A program made the translations under genes and the position numbers. This document shows positions 35,446 through 45,056 of a stretch of 55,031 nucleotides of DNA, in pieces (positions within the stretch are counted from its first letter, which is position 1; the number at the start of each line of letters is the position of its first letter). The DNA is from Turneriella parva (GTDB lineage Bacteria; Spirochaetota; Leptospiria; Turneriellales; Turneriellaceae): contig DYPL01000010.1 in assembly GCA_020719945.1 (NCBI GenBank), forward strand, positions 1 to 55,031. Reading direction: 5' to 3'. The notes beneath the pieces are model-generated. The model was not told the DNA's origin and did not search any database. It was given only the letters and a program-made list of their open reading frames with translations.

Positions 35446-37830
35446 TCACTGCTTCAGGCGAAAGCGAATATAAATTCTGCCGTTTTCGGGAAGCGCCGCA
35501 TAGAGGACCCGTCCTTTATGCGGTTCAATATCGAGGGCTGTCCAGTCTGCGTTGCGGATCGTATTTTCGGTCGTCATAACCTGTAGATTTTCTGGCAGGG
35601 CGAGAAAGCAGATGCTGCGGCCCAGTTTGCGGATTCCCGATACGAGAATAGAACCGGGCTGAATCTCCAGATACAGCCTCCCGCTGGGCGTATAGAGATT
35701 CTCTATGACTGCTTCCTGGCTGAACCATTCCGGAGGAACGCCTGCAAAAAGCAGATAGCCCGTGGTGTATTCGAGAAAGAACATATTCTTAAGCAGAGAG
35801 ATTACTTCGGCAAATGCCCAGCCGTGGAATCCGTCCCCCATGGTGCCACCGCGAGAGCGAGGGTGAACGGCTTCGGGAAACGAGTAGGCCTTGGAGCGCC
35901 ACTGGCGCAGCCGCTTGAGAATTTCCATGGCCGTAGCAGATTCTCCCGTAGCGAGAAATCCTTCGGCTACCTGCAGGGTGAGATAAGGATTTACGCCGGA
36001 ATGAATATTTTCCTGAAAGAAGCCACCTTCGTAAAAATATTTGTCTTTGATTGTATGCAGAGTCTGCAGCATTCTGGGATCGTTAAATTCGGGCAAACCA
36101 AGAGGATACACGGCAGCGACAGAGCCAATCATGCCGGCATCTTTTGCTCGGCCCAATGCGGCGGGATAATAATCGTACCCCTGTAGATACTTCTGGAGAG
36201 ATTCGAAAAGCTTCTTGTAAATTCTTTCGAGATCTACCCCAAGATTTTTTTCCCAAGGAAACAAGGCGCGAAGTCCCCCTAACGCCCAGAAATTATCCCA
36301 TAAATACCAGTCGGCAACTCCAAGATGCTCGGCAGAAAATCCGGGCGGGAGAACTCCTCCATGCTCGTTTATCGTTCTCTCTATCCACCGGACCATTCTG
36401 CGAATTTGTGATCTCAAGCGGGTTATCATGTAATCATCGCCACTCACGGCAACATAACGACCTATAATCCACAGAGCCTGTCCATTGGCATCCCATTCTC
36501 CCGCCTGCGACTTGAACAATCCACGGGAAGAAACCATTTTTGCCGCCTTTAGCAGTATTCTCTGAACGGGCATGATGCCCCCCATAAATAACAGAGAATT
36601 GAGAACAATGACGGCATCGCGTATCCAGAAATTGTGGTACGTAAAACTTCCCGGAGTAATCGTGTCAAAATCCCAGAGAGAAAGAATATGGTCCCTGCTG
36701 GTAGAATACCATTCGCCAAATTCACCGGGCAGTTTCATCGTCATCAGGTTGGGAAACCAGTGTTCCCATACTTTATCTGCACTGTAAGAACCATCCGGTC
36801 CGGCCAGCAGACCACGCACGAGTGAGCGGGAAATGGGAGGATCGTTGTCCCTGACATACCAGTCAATGGCAGAAACAGAAGAATAATAGAAAGCCCCCGT
36901 CACCAGACCAATTCTATCTCTGGCTTCAAATCGTTCTGCGCTTCTCGAGAATAAGTTAGCGAGAGCTCTTTTTTTCTCTTCGGTGGCGTTTCCCTGTTCA
37001 ATGCGGCGGCCAATAGAATGCAAAGCATCCCCGTGCTGGAATCCGTTGACAACAGCCATATCTGGTTTGTTGCGAACGGCAATCTGAATATCTGTGCCTG
37101 CAATTTTGGCCACATCGCGAAAATACTGGAGGCGATAGATTTGAACACCGCCCTCCATATTGAAAGGGCGAATCGAAAGAATGAGATCACCGGCTCCTTC
37201 GCCAAGCAAGCGGAGTCCAAACTGTTCAGAACGCAATATCAGTTTGCGCCCTTTCCAGAGAAGCTGCAGTTCGCTGGGATTCGGTTTGCGAATTTCGAGC
37301 ATATCTTCGTTGTCGTGCGGGCGCAGAATTTTTCCATTTTCATAAATGGCCATCTCTATGGTGAATCGATCCAGGCCAGGCATGACGCCGCCAGCCATAT
37401 CTACCGATGTCTCAAATTTTTTACCGGGAAACGAAATAGCCACCCAGTTTCTCTGCGTCTGGTTAATGGACATGACGTTGTGAGATCGGGGAATAAAAGA
37501 TCGAGAGGATGGATCGTACTGCTTAAGGGCCCAATAGGGAAAAAAATAAGAACGATGAAACTGGAAGAACGAGTAGTTCCAGACGCCGCCACTCAAGAGG
37601 CGCGACACCATGGGCGTTGTCTCATTTGGCCAGAGAGAATTCGTAGGATTGGACAACTCAAGAGCATGCCTCAATATTTTCACTGCCCGTGGATGCACAT
37701 TGAGAACGCGCGTCATCCCGTGCAGAACGAGTCCAATCGCATATTTTAAGATATGTCGGAAGCGGAATGTCGGGATTTTTCCCCAGTGCAGTCCACTCGA
37801 TTCGGGGCCTGTTGGCGGTATCGCTTTCAT
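35446..37830 (-). CDS. Six-hairpin (alpha/alpha)6 glycosidase-like protein
   Basis: A 794-residue cytoplasmic protein (no signal peptide). The N-terminal 300 residues are beta-rich. A six-hairpin catalytic domain (about 350-680) follows, with H-N-F-W-I-R-D-A-V, the A-G-E-W-D-A-N-G-Q-A-L-W segment, W-D-N-F-W-A-L and a C-terminal G-G-x-M-G-D-G-F-H-G-W-A acid-rich loop. A small beta domain ends the protein. This layout suits GH15/GH63/GH78-type inverting hydrolases or phosphorylases of alpha-glucans. The glgC gene lies in the same minus-strand block, which fits glycogen turnover. Activity and substrate are inferred. Its ATG directly follows the HIT gene stop. Confidence 0.7.
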   Translation of the reverse strand: MKAIPPTGPESSGLHWGKIPTFRFRHILKYAIGLVLHGMTRVLNVHPRAVKILRHALELSNPTNSLWPNETTPMVSRLLSGGVWNYSFFQFHRSYFFPYWALKQYDPSSRSFIPRSHNVMSINQTQRNWVAISFPGKKFETSVDMAGGVMPGLDRFTIEMAIYENGKILRPHDNEDMLEIRKPNPSELQLLWKGRKLILRSEQFGLRLLGEGAGDLILSIRPFNMEGGVQIYRLQYFRDVAKIAGTDIQIAVRNKPDMAVVNGFQHGDALHSIGRRIEQGNATEEKKRALANLFSRSAERFEARDRIGLVTGAFYYSSVSAIDWYVRDNDPPISRSLVRGLLAGPDGSYSADKVWEHWFPNLMTMKLPGEFGEWYSTSRDHILSLWDFDTITPGSFTYHNFWIRDAVIVLNSLLFMGGIMPVQRILLKAAKMVSSRGLFKSQAGEWDANGQALWIIGRYVAVSGDDYMITRLRSQIRRMVRWIERTINEHGGVLPPGFSAEHLGVADWYLWDNFWALGGLRALFPWEKNLGVDLERIYKKLFESLQKYLQGYDYYPAALGRAKDAGMIGSVAAVYPLGLPEFNDPRMLQTLHTIKDKYFYEGGFFQENIHSGVNPYLTLQVAEGFLATGESATAMEILKRLRQWRSKAYSFPEAVHPRSRGGTMGDGFHGWAFAEVISLLKNMFFLEYTTGYLLFAGVPPEWFSQEAVIENLYTPSGRLYLEIQPGSILVSGIRKLGRSICFLALPENLQVMTTENTIRNADWTALDIEPHKGRVLYAALPENGRIYIRFRLKQ

Positions 37831-38169
37831 TTAGCCTGGTGGCCATCCCAAGTGTCTTCCACCAAGAATGTGAAAATGGAGATGCGGAACTGTCTGGCCG
37901 CCATGTTGTCCTATATTGGTAAGAACGCGGTATCCGTCATCTTCCAAGCCTTCTCTGTGGGCCGTTTCGCGAACAGCCTGGAGTAATCGTCCCGACAAAG
38001 CGGGATCGGATAAATCAGCAAGGGAAGAAATATGCTGTCTGGGTACCACGAGAAGATGAGTGGGAGCCTGCGGAGCAACATCGCGAAAAGCAACAAAGTC
38101 TTCCCCTTGATGAATCAGAGGTGTTGCCAGTTCTCCTGCCGCAATTCTGCAAAAAATGCAATCTGCCAT
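37831..38169 (-). CDS. HIT-family nucleotide-binding protein
   Basis: A 112-residue Hint/PKCI-like protein, a nucleoside phosphoramidase or Ap4A-type hydrolase. The start at 38169 gives the usual M-A-D-C-I-F-C-R-I zinc/cysteine opening. The catalytic triad motif H-L-H-F-H-I-L-G-G is near the C-terminus. H-L-L-V-V-P-R-Q-H-I and N-I-G-Q-H-G-G-Q-T-V are conserved. It touches the glycosidase gene with no gap. Confidence 0.92.
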   Translation of the reverse strand: MADCIFCRIAAGELATPLIHQGEDFVAFRDVAPQAPTHLLVVPRQHISSLADLSDPALSGRLLQAVRETAHREGLEDDGYRVLTNIGQHGGQTVPHLHFHILGGRHLGWPPG

Positions 38170-38233
38170 ACAATGCTGACTTTCCCTCTGCGCCGGTGCC
38201 TGCAAGTATTTTTTGTTTTCCCGCGTAGCAGCG

Positions 38234-38821
38234 TCAGTACAGTGAACTGAAAAACCGCAGCAGATACTCTAACCCCGAACGTTTAACGGCGGAGAGCGGA
38301 ATTACTGCGTGGTAGGACTCTTCGTAGACAGCTGCTCGTTTTCGCACGGCACTGAGTTCTTTCTGGTTGAGCCTGTCTGTTTTGGTGAGAGCCAGAATCA
38401 GCGGAATTCTGTGGCTGCGAAAAAGTTCAGCCAGATAAGATTCTTCCTCCTCTGGTTCGCGCAGACAGTCCAACGTTAAAATGCCTGCTTTAATGGTAGA
38501 GGCCTGTTCCAGATACGACGAAATCATATCGGACAAAACATCTCTTTCCCTGCGGCTTCTTCGAGCATAGCCAAAACCGGGAGTATCAATAAAATACAGA
38601 CTTCCGTAAGAATAGGCATTGAGAGTAACCGTAGAGCCAGGCTTTGAACTCGTTCTCACAATGGAGGAATTCCGAAAAAAAGATCTAAGCAGAGAAGATT
38701 TTCCACTGTTAGAGCGACCCAGAAAAACGACGGAGGGCTTGTCCGTGGGAATTTTAACAGGATCGCCGAAGGCACCCTGAAAACTCCCCTCGGGAAGCTG
38801 TTCGGTTTCAAGTGTTTTCAC
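38234..38821 (-). CDS. engB: GTP-binding ribosome biogenesis protein EngB/YsxC
   Basis: TRAFAC-class GTPase needed for large-subunit assembly. G1 is G-R-S-N-S-G-K-S-S; the switch region holds a T within S-K-P-G-S-T; G3 is D-T-P-G-F-G-Y-A; G4 is T-K-T-D-R; G5 lies near L-S-A-V-K. The 195-residue length is standard. It overlaps glgC by four bases (ATGA) and is separated by 64 bases from the HIT gene. All of this block is read in one direction: glgC-engB-HIT-glycosidase. Confidence 0.94.
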   Translation of the reverse strand: MKTLETEQLPEGSFQGAFGDPVKIPTDKPSVVFLGRSNSGKSSLLRSFFRNSSIVRTSSKPGSTVTLNAYSYGSLYFIDTPGFGYARRSRRERDVLSDMISSYLEQASTIKAGILTLDCLREPEEEESYLAELFRSHRIPLILALTKTDRLNQKELSAVRKRAAVYEESYHAVIPLSAVKRSGLEYLLRFFSSLY

Positions 38822-40101
38822 AGAACTGTATTATCCGGAACAATGCCATTTCGACCGATCACGAGAATACCATCGCGAATAAATATGTCTTTATCTGGAA
38901 CATCGTACTCAAGCAGGCCTTTTTTGTTTTCCAGCCTTACATTTTTGCCAATCCGGGCATTCTTGTCAATGATAGCATTCTGGATAATGGAACCCTCTCC
39001 AATACCAAGCGCAATCTTTTCAGAACGGGAAAAGTCTGTCTCGTAATAATCTGCACCAAGCATGACGACATTGTTGAGCACCGTATTGATACCGACAACG
39101 GATCGGATGCCAACCACGGAATTGTGGATTCTGCCACCCTTAATGCGCGCCCCGTCAGCAATGAGAGCCTTGTCTATATCCGCTCCATCGATAAACGCGG
39201 GCGGAAGAAAGCGGGGATTGGTGTACAGGGGGTACAACACATTGGCCAGTTCAAAGCGGGGGTTTTCTCCCACGAGATCGAGGTTCGCCTGGTGAAATGC
39301 CTTAATAGTACCAATGTCTTCCCAGTAGCCATCGAACACATACGGGGCCACTTCTTTTTCGCGAATCATGCGCGGAATAATATCGTGTCCAAAATCGAGA
39401 GAGCCGTCTTTATTGAGCTCTTCTACGAGAGCATCGCGATTAAACAGATAAATGCCCATGGAGGCAAGATGGCTGCGGGAATTGTCCTTCACGCCAAATT
39501 CTTCGAGAACCTCAGGGGAAGATTTTAAGGAGGAAATCAGTTTGGGCTCTTTCGGTTTTTCTACAAAATCGAGAACGCGCATTCCACTGGAACGAGTTCC
39601 CGTTTTCATGATTCCAAACGCGGATACCTTATCTTCTTCCACTGGAATGGTGGCAATGGTCATGTCGGCATTCTGCTCTGTATGCCAGCGATGGAGTTTT
39701 CGAAAATCCATTCGATACAACTGGTCTCCCGATAAAATGAGTACATGTTCAATGTTCTTTTGATCCAGAATATAGCGCAAGTTCTGTCGAACCGCATCAG
39801 CCGTTCCCTGGTACCAGGTTGCCCGCTCGTTGGTCTGCTCGGCTGCAAGAATGTCTACAAAGCGCGAACCATAAAAATCAAAGCGATAGGCGTGATTGAT
39901 ATGGTGATTCAATGATTTGGAATTAAACTGCGTGATGACAAACATTTTGCGAATGTCTGAATTGATGCAGTTGGAAATGGGAATATCGATAATGCGATAT
40001 TTTCCCCCGAGTGGAACGGCGGGTTTGGATCTGTCTTTCGTTAGAGGGAACAGGCGGGTCCCTTTTCCTCCGCCAAGGATCAGTGCTATTACTTTGTCCA
40101 T
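38818..40101 (-). CDS. glgC: Glucose-1-phosphate adenylyltransferase
   Basis: It makes ADP-glucose for glycogen. The N-terminal nucleotidyltransferase motif is L-I-L-G-G-G-K-G-T-R-L-F-P-L-T-K-D-R-S-K-P-A-V-P-L-G-G-K-Y-R. A left-handed beta-helix C-terminus follows, with the A-L-I-A-D-G-A-R-I repeat region. Conserved segments around the catalytic Asp (S-G-D-Q-L-Y-R-M-D) and glucose-1-P site (F-V-E-K-P-K-E-P) are present. I set the start at 40101 (M-D-K-V-I-A-L-I), giving 427 residues. It indicates that this organism stores alpha-glucan, with the nearby glycosidase as a possible degrading partner. Confidence 0.95.
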   Translation of the reverse strand: MDKVIALILGGGKGTRLFPLTKDRSKPAVPLGGKYRIIDIPISNCINSDIRKMFVITQFNSKSLNHHINHAYRFDFYGSRFVDILAAEQTNERATWYQGTADAVRQNLRYILDQKNIEHVLILSGDQLYRMDFRKLHRWHTEQNADMTIATIPVEEDKVSAFGIMKTGTRSSGMRVLDFVEKPKEPKLISSLKSSPEVLEEFGVKDNSRSHLASMGIYLFNRDALVEELNKDGSLDFGHDIIPRMIREKEVAPYVFDGYWEDIGTIKAFHQANLDLVGENPRFELANVLYPLYTNPRFLPPAFIDGADIDKALIADGARIKGGRIHNSVVGIRSVVGINTVLNNVVMLGADYYETDFSRSEKIALGIGEGSIIQNAIIDKNARIGKNVRLENKKGLLEYDVPDKDIFIRDGILVIGRNGIVPDNTVL

Positions 40102-40191
40102 GTGTGATTCTAATTGATCAATGCAACACGTCAACGTATTTTACGGAATTCTGACATTAATGTTTCTATATTGGGGAAAACTTTGCTTTCT

Positions 40192-40256
40192 GCCGGCATT
40201 CTTTATTTTTCCGCCGGAGTGGCTACTGCTCTATTGTCCATCCACATGCGGTGGGC
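40192..40256 (+). repeat. Dispersed repeat, copy A (upstream of fliD)
   Basis: The 65 bases starting GCCGG and ending GCGGTGGGC align without gaps to two other intergenic stretches (51323-51387 and 54768-54832). By eye 40-44 of the last 60 positions agree pairwise. The best conserved parts are GAGTGGCTAC, the CTATT block and TGCGGTGGGC. This copy lacks the GCGCTTCGCGC lead found in the others. It lies in the 317-base gap between glgC and fliD, where I see no other gene. Confidence 0.7.
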
Positions 40257-40418
40257 TAATTGTTCTTATCCTATAGCGATATTTTGGGGCGTGAAAATAA
40301 TCTTTATGGTAGCTGGCAGTGTACTTGGTTTTGCGCAAAGTTGTTATCCATACCTTTCAGCCCAAAAAAAACGCTCAAGGATTCCAGGATTCGTCCGAGT
40401 AGTACAATAGAGGAATAT

Positions 40419-42401
40419 ATGCCATTACCAATGGGAAATGCATCGGGTGTTGATACAGAAGAAATGATCAACAAACTCGTAGAAGTAGAAAAAGCTCCCA
40501 TGTTGCACATGGAATTGCGCCAGAAAGAGCTCGAATACGAAAGCGAAGCCCTCAAAGAAATGCGCCTTAGAACCGATAAACTCCGCAAGGCATTGCAGTC
40601 TCTCACCGGATTTGAAGCCGGGTTTGAACGCAAAGTAGTACTTCCCTCTGCTGAAGGGTATATTTCTGGTATTGCCAACCGGAACGCCCGCGAAGCCACT
40701 TATAAAATTGAAATTCCCAGAATTGCCGGGCGCCTGCGAATCCGTTCGGCAGCCATTCCAGAGAACCATACTATCCCCGCCGGAGCTGTCACAATTAATG
40801 GCAAAACCCAGGAATTCTCCGGTGGTACTCCCGAAGAATTGCGCGATTTTCTCAATAAATATTTCGCAACCGAGATTAAGGCCGGGACGGTAATCCTGCG
40901 CCCGGGCGAGAAAACCGTATTCCTGGAGTCGCTTAAAACCGGTGTAAACTCCATCCCAACCATAGAAGATCCCGCCGGAATTCTCACCTCCATTGGCCTG
41001 CTCTCCCCCGGTACAGCTCCGTTTGTTAAGCCGGAAGTTGCCGGTGGCCTCGCCTCTCGAACCATCCCTTTTGAACCATCTTTGCTTTTACCTCCGGTCG
41101 CTGCTTCTTTTAAGGCAGAAAAAAATTCTCTGTCTGTTTCCCTTGGATCAGCAAAAACGCGCTCGCTGCCAATAACAACAGATAAGGAAACGCTTCGCTC
41201 TCTCTCTGTATCAATTCGCTTTTCAGAAAAACCACCCGAAGAAGACAATCTGCCAGAAACTCTTTCCGAAGGGCCGCTTCATCATCTCACCATTAAAGAG
41301 TTTGAATTATCTACCTACAATATTACGCGTATTCGGGAAAAAGAAAGCGACGAAAGCGTGGCAGAGGCAGGGATAATCTGGCATCTTGCCGATGGGCAAA
41401 CGAGCCGTATTCCACTCCCAAATGGACCTTCCCTCCAGATGATTCCGCAGGGAGCCACAGCAGTGGAGTTCTTTGCCAGCAAAGGTACAGCCGACTTCAG
41501 CGATTTGACATGGAATGTCGAAGCGCCGGCAGAATCCGGGGAACAGCTGCGCCAGTCGGCTATCGATTATCAGACCAAAAGCTTTCCTTTTATTATTGAA
41601 CACGCAGACGATGCCCTCGTTACCATAGATGGAGTAACGGTAGAAAGACCGGAAAACACAGGATTAACGGATATTATAGAAGGTGCAACGCTAACGCTGC
41701 ACGCAAAGACAAATAACCCGATAGACCTCCAGATTGTAAATTCTACAAAAGAGGCGACGGAACAAATACAGTTGTTTGTGGAATCCTACAATGATCTTGT
41801 CGCGTTTTCGAGAGAAGCCGCCAAGTCAACCGAAGTGAAAGAAGTTGGTAAATACAACGAAATGAAACAAAACACGGGAATACTCGTGACCAATGCAAGT
41901 GTTCGGTCTTTAATATCTGGACTGAAAATGAAAGTTTCGGGGGCTTATCCTTCGATCCGCGAACCGGGTTACCATGTTCTTTCCGACATTGGTATCCATA
42001 CGGGAATGCCGGGTACGGCCTGGAAGGAAATATCCGAAGGTTTTTTGAACATACACGAAGAAAAACTGGAAGAGGCTTTGCGCACACATCCAGAATCGGT
42101 GAGAAATTTCTTTGGTCTGGACAGCAACAATGACTATCGCCTCGATGATGGTTTTGCCGTCGTAACGATTGAATTTCTGGAACCCTATTCACGCGGCACC
42201 GGCGGAATTTTTACTGCTCAAATAAAATCTAACGAAGAAAAAGTCGTGAGCATTGGGAAAGATATCAAACGGGTAGAAGAACACGCAGAAACCTACCGCA
42301 TTAAACTTAAGCAGAGATTCGGGTACATGGAAAGTAGCGTTTCCAAAACAAAAGCAACGGGAGATGCACTGCGCCAGCGATTTAACCAGCGCGGCGATTG
42401 A
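40419..42401 (+). CDS. fliD: Flagellar cap (hook-associated protein 2), FliD
   Basis: It caps the growing flagellar filament and folds flagellin. I set the start at 40419, after AGAGGA, giving the FliD N-terminus G-V-D-T-E-E-M-I-N-K-L-V-E-V-E-K-A-P-M. The frame is open back to 40260, but through the repeat region. The central domain is long and variable. The C-terminal FliD_C region (about 470-650) has the Y-N-D-L-V-A-F, L-S-D-I-G-I-H-T and coiled-coil ending typical of the family. It is 660 residues, long for a FliD, and has no flagellar neighbours. Its stop abuts the convergent lpd gene. Confidence 0.9.
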   Translation: MPLPMGNASGVDTEEMINKLVEVEKAPMLHMELRQKELEYESEALKEMRLRTDKLRKALQSLTGFEAGFERKVVLPSAEGYISGIANRNAREATYKIEIPRIAGRLRIRSAAIPENHTIPAGAVTINGKTQEFSGGTPEELRDFLNKYFATEIKAGTVILRPGEKTVFLESLKTGVNSIPTIEDPAGILTSIGLLSPGTAPFVKPEVAGGLASRTIPFEPSLLLPPVAASFKAEKNSLSVSLGSAKTRSLPITTDKETLRSLSVSIRFSEKPPEEDNLPETLSEGPLHHLTIKEFELSTYNITRIREKESDESVAEAGIIWHLADGQTSRIPLPNGPSLQMIPQGATAVEFFASKGTADFSDLTWNVEAPAESGEQLRQSAIDYQTKSFPFIIEHADDALVTIDGVTVERPENTGLTDIIEGATLTLHAKTNNPIDLQIVNSTKEATEQIQLFVESYNDLVAFSREAAKSTEVKEVGKYNEMKQNTGILVTNASVRSLISGLKMKVSGAYPSIREPGYHVLSDIGIHTGMPGTAWKEISEGFLNIHEEKLEEALRTHPESVRNFFGLDSNNDYRLDDGFAVVTIEFLEPYSRGTGGIFTAQIKSNEEKVVSIGKDIKRVEEHAETYRIKLKQRFGYMESSVSKTKATGDALRQRFNQRGD

Positions 42402-43802
42402 TCACTGGTGAATTGCCCAGCCCGTGGTGGCTTGTGCTGCATCGCGTATCACTTCACTCATCGTGGGATGCGCATGCATGATGCGGGCAATATCCTCTGA
42501 GGCTGCCTTGTACTCCATGGCTACTGCAATTTCCTGAATCAGTTCCGATGCTCCTGCTCCAAATATGGCCGCTCCAAGAACTTCGTCGGTCTGCTCATGC
42601 GCATGGATTAAAACCATTCCCTCCCGTTCTTCGCTCGCTCTCGCACGGCCATTCGCCTTGTAAAACGATACACCGGATCGAAACGGAATCCCTATGCTTT
42701 TGAGTTCTTCTGCCGGGCTGCCTATCCAGGCTATTTCCGGATGCGTGTAGACCACAAAAGGAATCGTGTTATAATTGACATGTCCCTTTTGGCCAGCCAG
42801 AATTTCTGCCACCGCTATTCCTTCGTCCTCTGCACGGTGAGCCAGCATGGGTCCGCGAATAACGTCGCCAATGGCATATATTCCAGGCACGCTGGTTTGA
42901 TAGCTATGGGATTGAACGGGAATAAATCCTCTTTCGTCCGTGGCAAGCCCCGCTTTTTCAAGGCCAAGGCCAGCCGTATAGGGCTTTCGGCCAGCTGCGA
43001 CCAATAAAACGCTCCCCTCTAACTGGAATTCCTCTCCGGTCGATGACTGCGCGGTTACCAGCAACGAATCTGCCTTGTCTACCCGCGTAACCTTTGTCGA
43101 TAAATGAAATGTGATTCCCAGCTTTTCGAGGCTGCGCTTTGCCGCTGTAGAAATGCGGGCATCCACTCCGGGAAGAAGACCGGGAAGCATTTCCAGAATG
43201 GTAACGCGCGATCCAAGCCTGGCATAGACAGAACCAATCTCCAGACCGATCACACCTGCCCCGAGAATCATTAAATGGTGGGGAATCTGCTGCAGCGAGA
43301 GAGCTTCGGTGGAAGAAATAATCGTCTCTCCATTGAAAGCCATTCCGGGAATTTCTACAGGCTGGGAACCGGTTGCCAGAAGAATTCGTTTGGCTTCTAA
43401 AACTTCCTCCCCTCCCTTTGCTTTCTGTACCAGCACTCTGTGAACATTCTGTGGAGGCAACAGACTTCCCGTTCCCTGATGAATTTCGATGGAGTTTTTC
43501 TTCATTAAAAAAGCAACGCCTTTGGTGACATCGGAAACAACCAATTCCTTGCGCTTTTGCATGGTGGGCCAGTCGATGGAGGCACCCTGTACGCCTATCC
43601 CATGAACAGCAAGGGATGTTAGATCGTGGTAGCGATGCGAAGAATCGAGAAGCGCTTTGGAAGGAATGCAACCAACATTGAGGCAGGTTCCACCGAGGGT
43701 TTCGCTTTTTTCTATGATAGCTGTTTTGAGGCCAAGCTGCGATGCGCGGATAGCGGCAACATAACCGCCAGGGCCGGATCCAATTACTATGAGATCATAC
43801 AT
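42402..43802 (-). CDS. lpd: Dihydrolipoamide dehydrogenase (E3)
   Basis: FAD flavoprotein that reoxidises lipoyl groups of 2-oxoacid dehydrogenase complexes. The N-terminal FAD motif G-S-G-P-G-G-Y, the redox disulfide G-G-T-C-L-N-V-G-C-I-P-S-K, the NAD-binding G-A-G-V-I-G-L-E-I-G-S, the A-I-G-D-V second FAD site and the C-terminal H-A-H-P-T-M-S-E active-site base are all there. It has 466 residues. Its ATG overlaps the sucB stop by one base, so E2 and E3 are coupled. Confidence 0.96.
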   Translation of the reverse strand: MYDLIVIGSGPGGYVAAIRASQLGLKTAIIEKSETLGGTCLNVGCIPSKALLDSSHRYHDLTSLAVHGIGVQGASIDWPTMQKRKELVVSDVTKGVAFLMKKNSIEIHQGTGSLLPPQNVHRVLVQKAKGGEEVLEAKRILLATGSQPVEIPGMAFNGETIISSTEALSLQQIPHHLMILGAGVIGLEIGSVYARLGSRVTILEMLPGLLPGVDARISTAAKRSLEKLGITFHLSTKVTRVDKADSLLVTAQSSTGEEFQLEGSVLLVAAGRKPYTAGLGLEKAGLATDERGFIPVQSHSYQTSVPGIYAIGDVIRGPMLAHRAEDEGIAVAEILAGQKGHVNYNTIPFVVYTHPEIAWIGSPAEELKSIGIPFRSGVSFYKANGRARASEEREGMVLIHAHEQTDEVLGAAIFGAGASELIQEIAVAMEYKAASEDIARIMHAHPTMSEVIRDAAQATTGWAIHQ

Positions 43803-44974
43803 TATACCTCCAGGAGCAATCGGGCTGGATCTTCAATTGCATTCTTGACTTTTACGAGAAAGGTAACGGCTTCTTTTCCATCGACAATTCTGTGATCGTA
43901 AGACAAAGCAAGATACATGACAGGGCGAATTACAATCTGGCCATCGACGACGACAGGTCGATCTGTAATATTATGCATGCCGAGAATTCCGCTTTGCGGT
44001 GGATTGAGAATAGGAGTAGAAAGCATGGAGCCGTAAATTCCTCCATTAGAGATAGTGAATGTTCCACCCTGCATTTCTGCAAGCGAGATGGAACCATCGC
44101 GCACTTTGCCGGCAAGGCGTGTTATTTCCATTTCTATTTCTGCAAAAGAAAGCTGGTCTGCATTGCGCACGATGGGAACGACCAGACCTTTGGGTCCCCC
44201 AACGGCAACGCCAATATCATAGTACTTTTTATAGACAATAGAATCGCCCCGTATTTCGGCGTTGATTTCTGGCACTTCTTTCAGAGCATGCACGACTGCC
44301 TTCACAAAAAAACTCATGAATCCCGGCTTAACGCCGTACTTTTTAAGGAAAACATCTTTATACTTTTCTCTGAGATCCATGACACCTTTCATATCTGCTT
44401 CGTTAAAGGTGGTCAGAATAGCGGCAGACTGCTGGGCAGAAACCAGTCTTTCTGCTATAGCTTTGCGAAGCCGCGTCATGGGAACAATGGTCTCGCGCTC
44501 TCCAGCAGGCAGCACGGGCCTGGACTCGGCAACCGTTTTTTCCTGCGGCTTTTCCCCGCCAGGGACGGTTGAGAGTACATCTGCTTTTGTGATGCGCCCG
44601 TTTTTACCGCTGCCCTGGATGGCGGCTGTATCGGTCTTCTGTTCTGCAGCTATTTTGGAAGCAGCCGGAGACAGAACAGGTTCAGTAGGAGGTTTAGCCG
44701 GTTCGGGAATTGGCGCAGCGGGCGCGGCAGCAGGCGAGACATCGAACATGGCAATGACTTCGCCTACTCGGGCAGATTCTCCCGTATTGCGCAATATTTC
44801 CCGAATTGTCCCGAATTCCGGGGCATAGATTTCCTGGGTTACTTTGTCGGTTTCTATTTCTGCAATGGCTTCATCCCGGTTCACAAATTCACCCGGTTTT
44901 TTAAGCCAGTTTGCAACGGTACCTTCCGTAATGGACTCCCCCATCGCGGGGATTTTGATTTCTAAGACAGGCAT
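43802..44974 (-). CDS. sucB: 2-oxoglutarate dehydrogenase E2 (dihydrolipoyl succinyltransferase)
   Basis: The core acyltransferase of the 2-oxoglutarate dehydrogenase complex. One lipoyl domain (Lys in E-I-E-T-D-K-V, about 43), an Ala/Pro linker, the E3-binding domain (S-P-A-A-S-K-I-A and G-R-I-T-K-A-D-V) and a catalytic domain with the H-R-I-V-D-G motif and D-x-R-x-x Y-K-K-Y-Y-D-I-G pattern are visible. The A-E-I-E-T-D-K-V lipoyl signature favours SucB over pyruvate E2. The start at 44974 (M-P-V-L-E-I-K) is the family start; upstream frame is non-homologous. SucA is not next to it. A divergent signalling operon starts 82 bases upstream. Confidence 0.93.
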   Translation of the reverse strand: MPVLEIKIPAMGESITEGTVANWLKKPGEFVNRDEAIAEIETDKVTQEIYAPEFGTIREILRNTGESARVGEVIAMFDVSPAAAPAAPIPEPAKPPTEPVLSPAASKIAAEQKTDTAAIQGSGKNGRITKADVLSTVPGGEKPQEKTVAESRPVLPAGERETIVPMTRLRKAIAERLVSAQQSAAILTTFNEADMKGVMDLREKYKDVFLKKYGVKPGFMSFFVKAVVHALKEVPEINAEIRGDSIVYKKYYDIGVAVGGPKGLVVPIVRNADQLSFAEIEMEITRLAGKVRDGSISLAEMQGGTFTISNGGIYGSMLSTPILNPPQSGILGMHNITDRPVVVDGQIVIRPVMYLALSYDHRIVDGKEAVTFLVKVKNAIEDPARLLLEV

Positions 44975-45056
44975 GAAGCAATACTGTGGAAATGCAGCAG
45001 CATGGCAAGATTTGTTTTTTGATTGCCATGCGCCTTCCCCCCGATAATTAGCGTCA

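Noticed and set aside
38812-39528. 238-residue open frame opposite glgC
   Set aside because: Antisense to the well-conserved beta-helix part of GlgC, with no ribosome site or family match.
43892-44572. 226-residue open frame opposite sucB
   Set aside because: Shadow of the E2 catalytic domain; its composition is not that of an independent protein.
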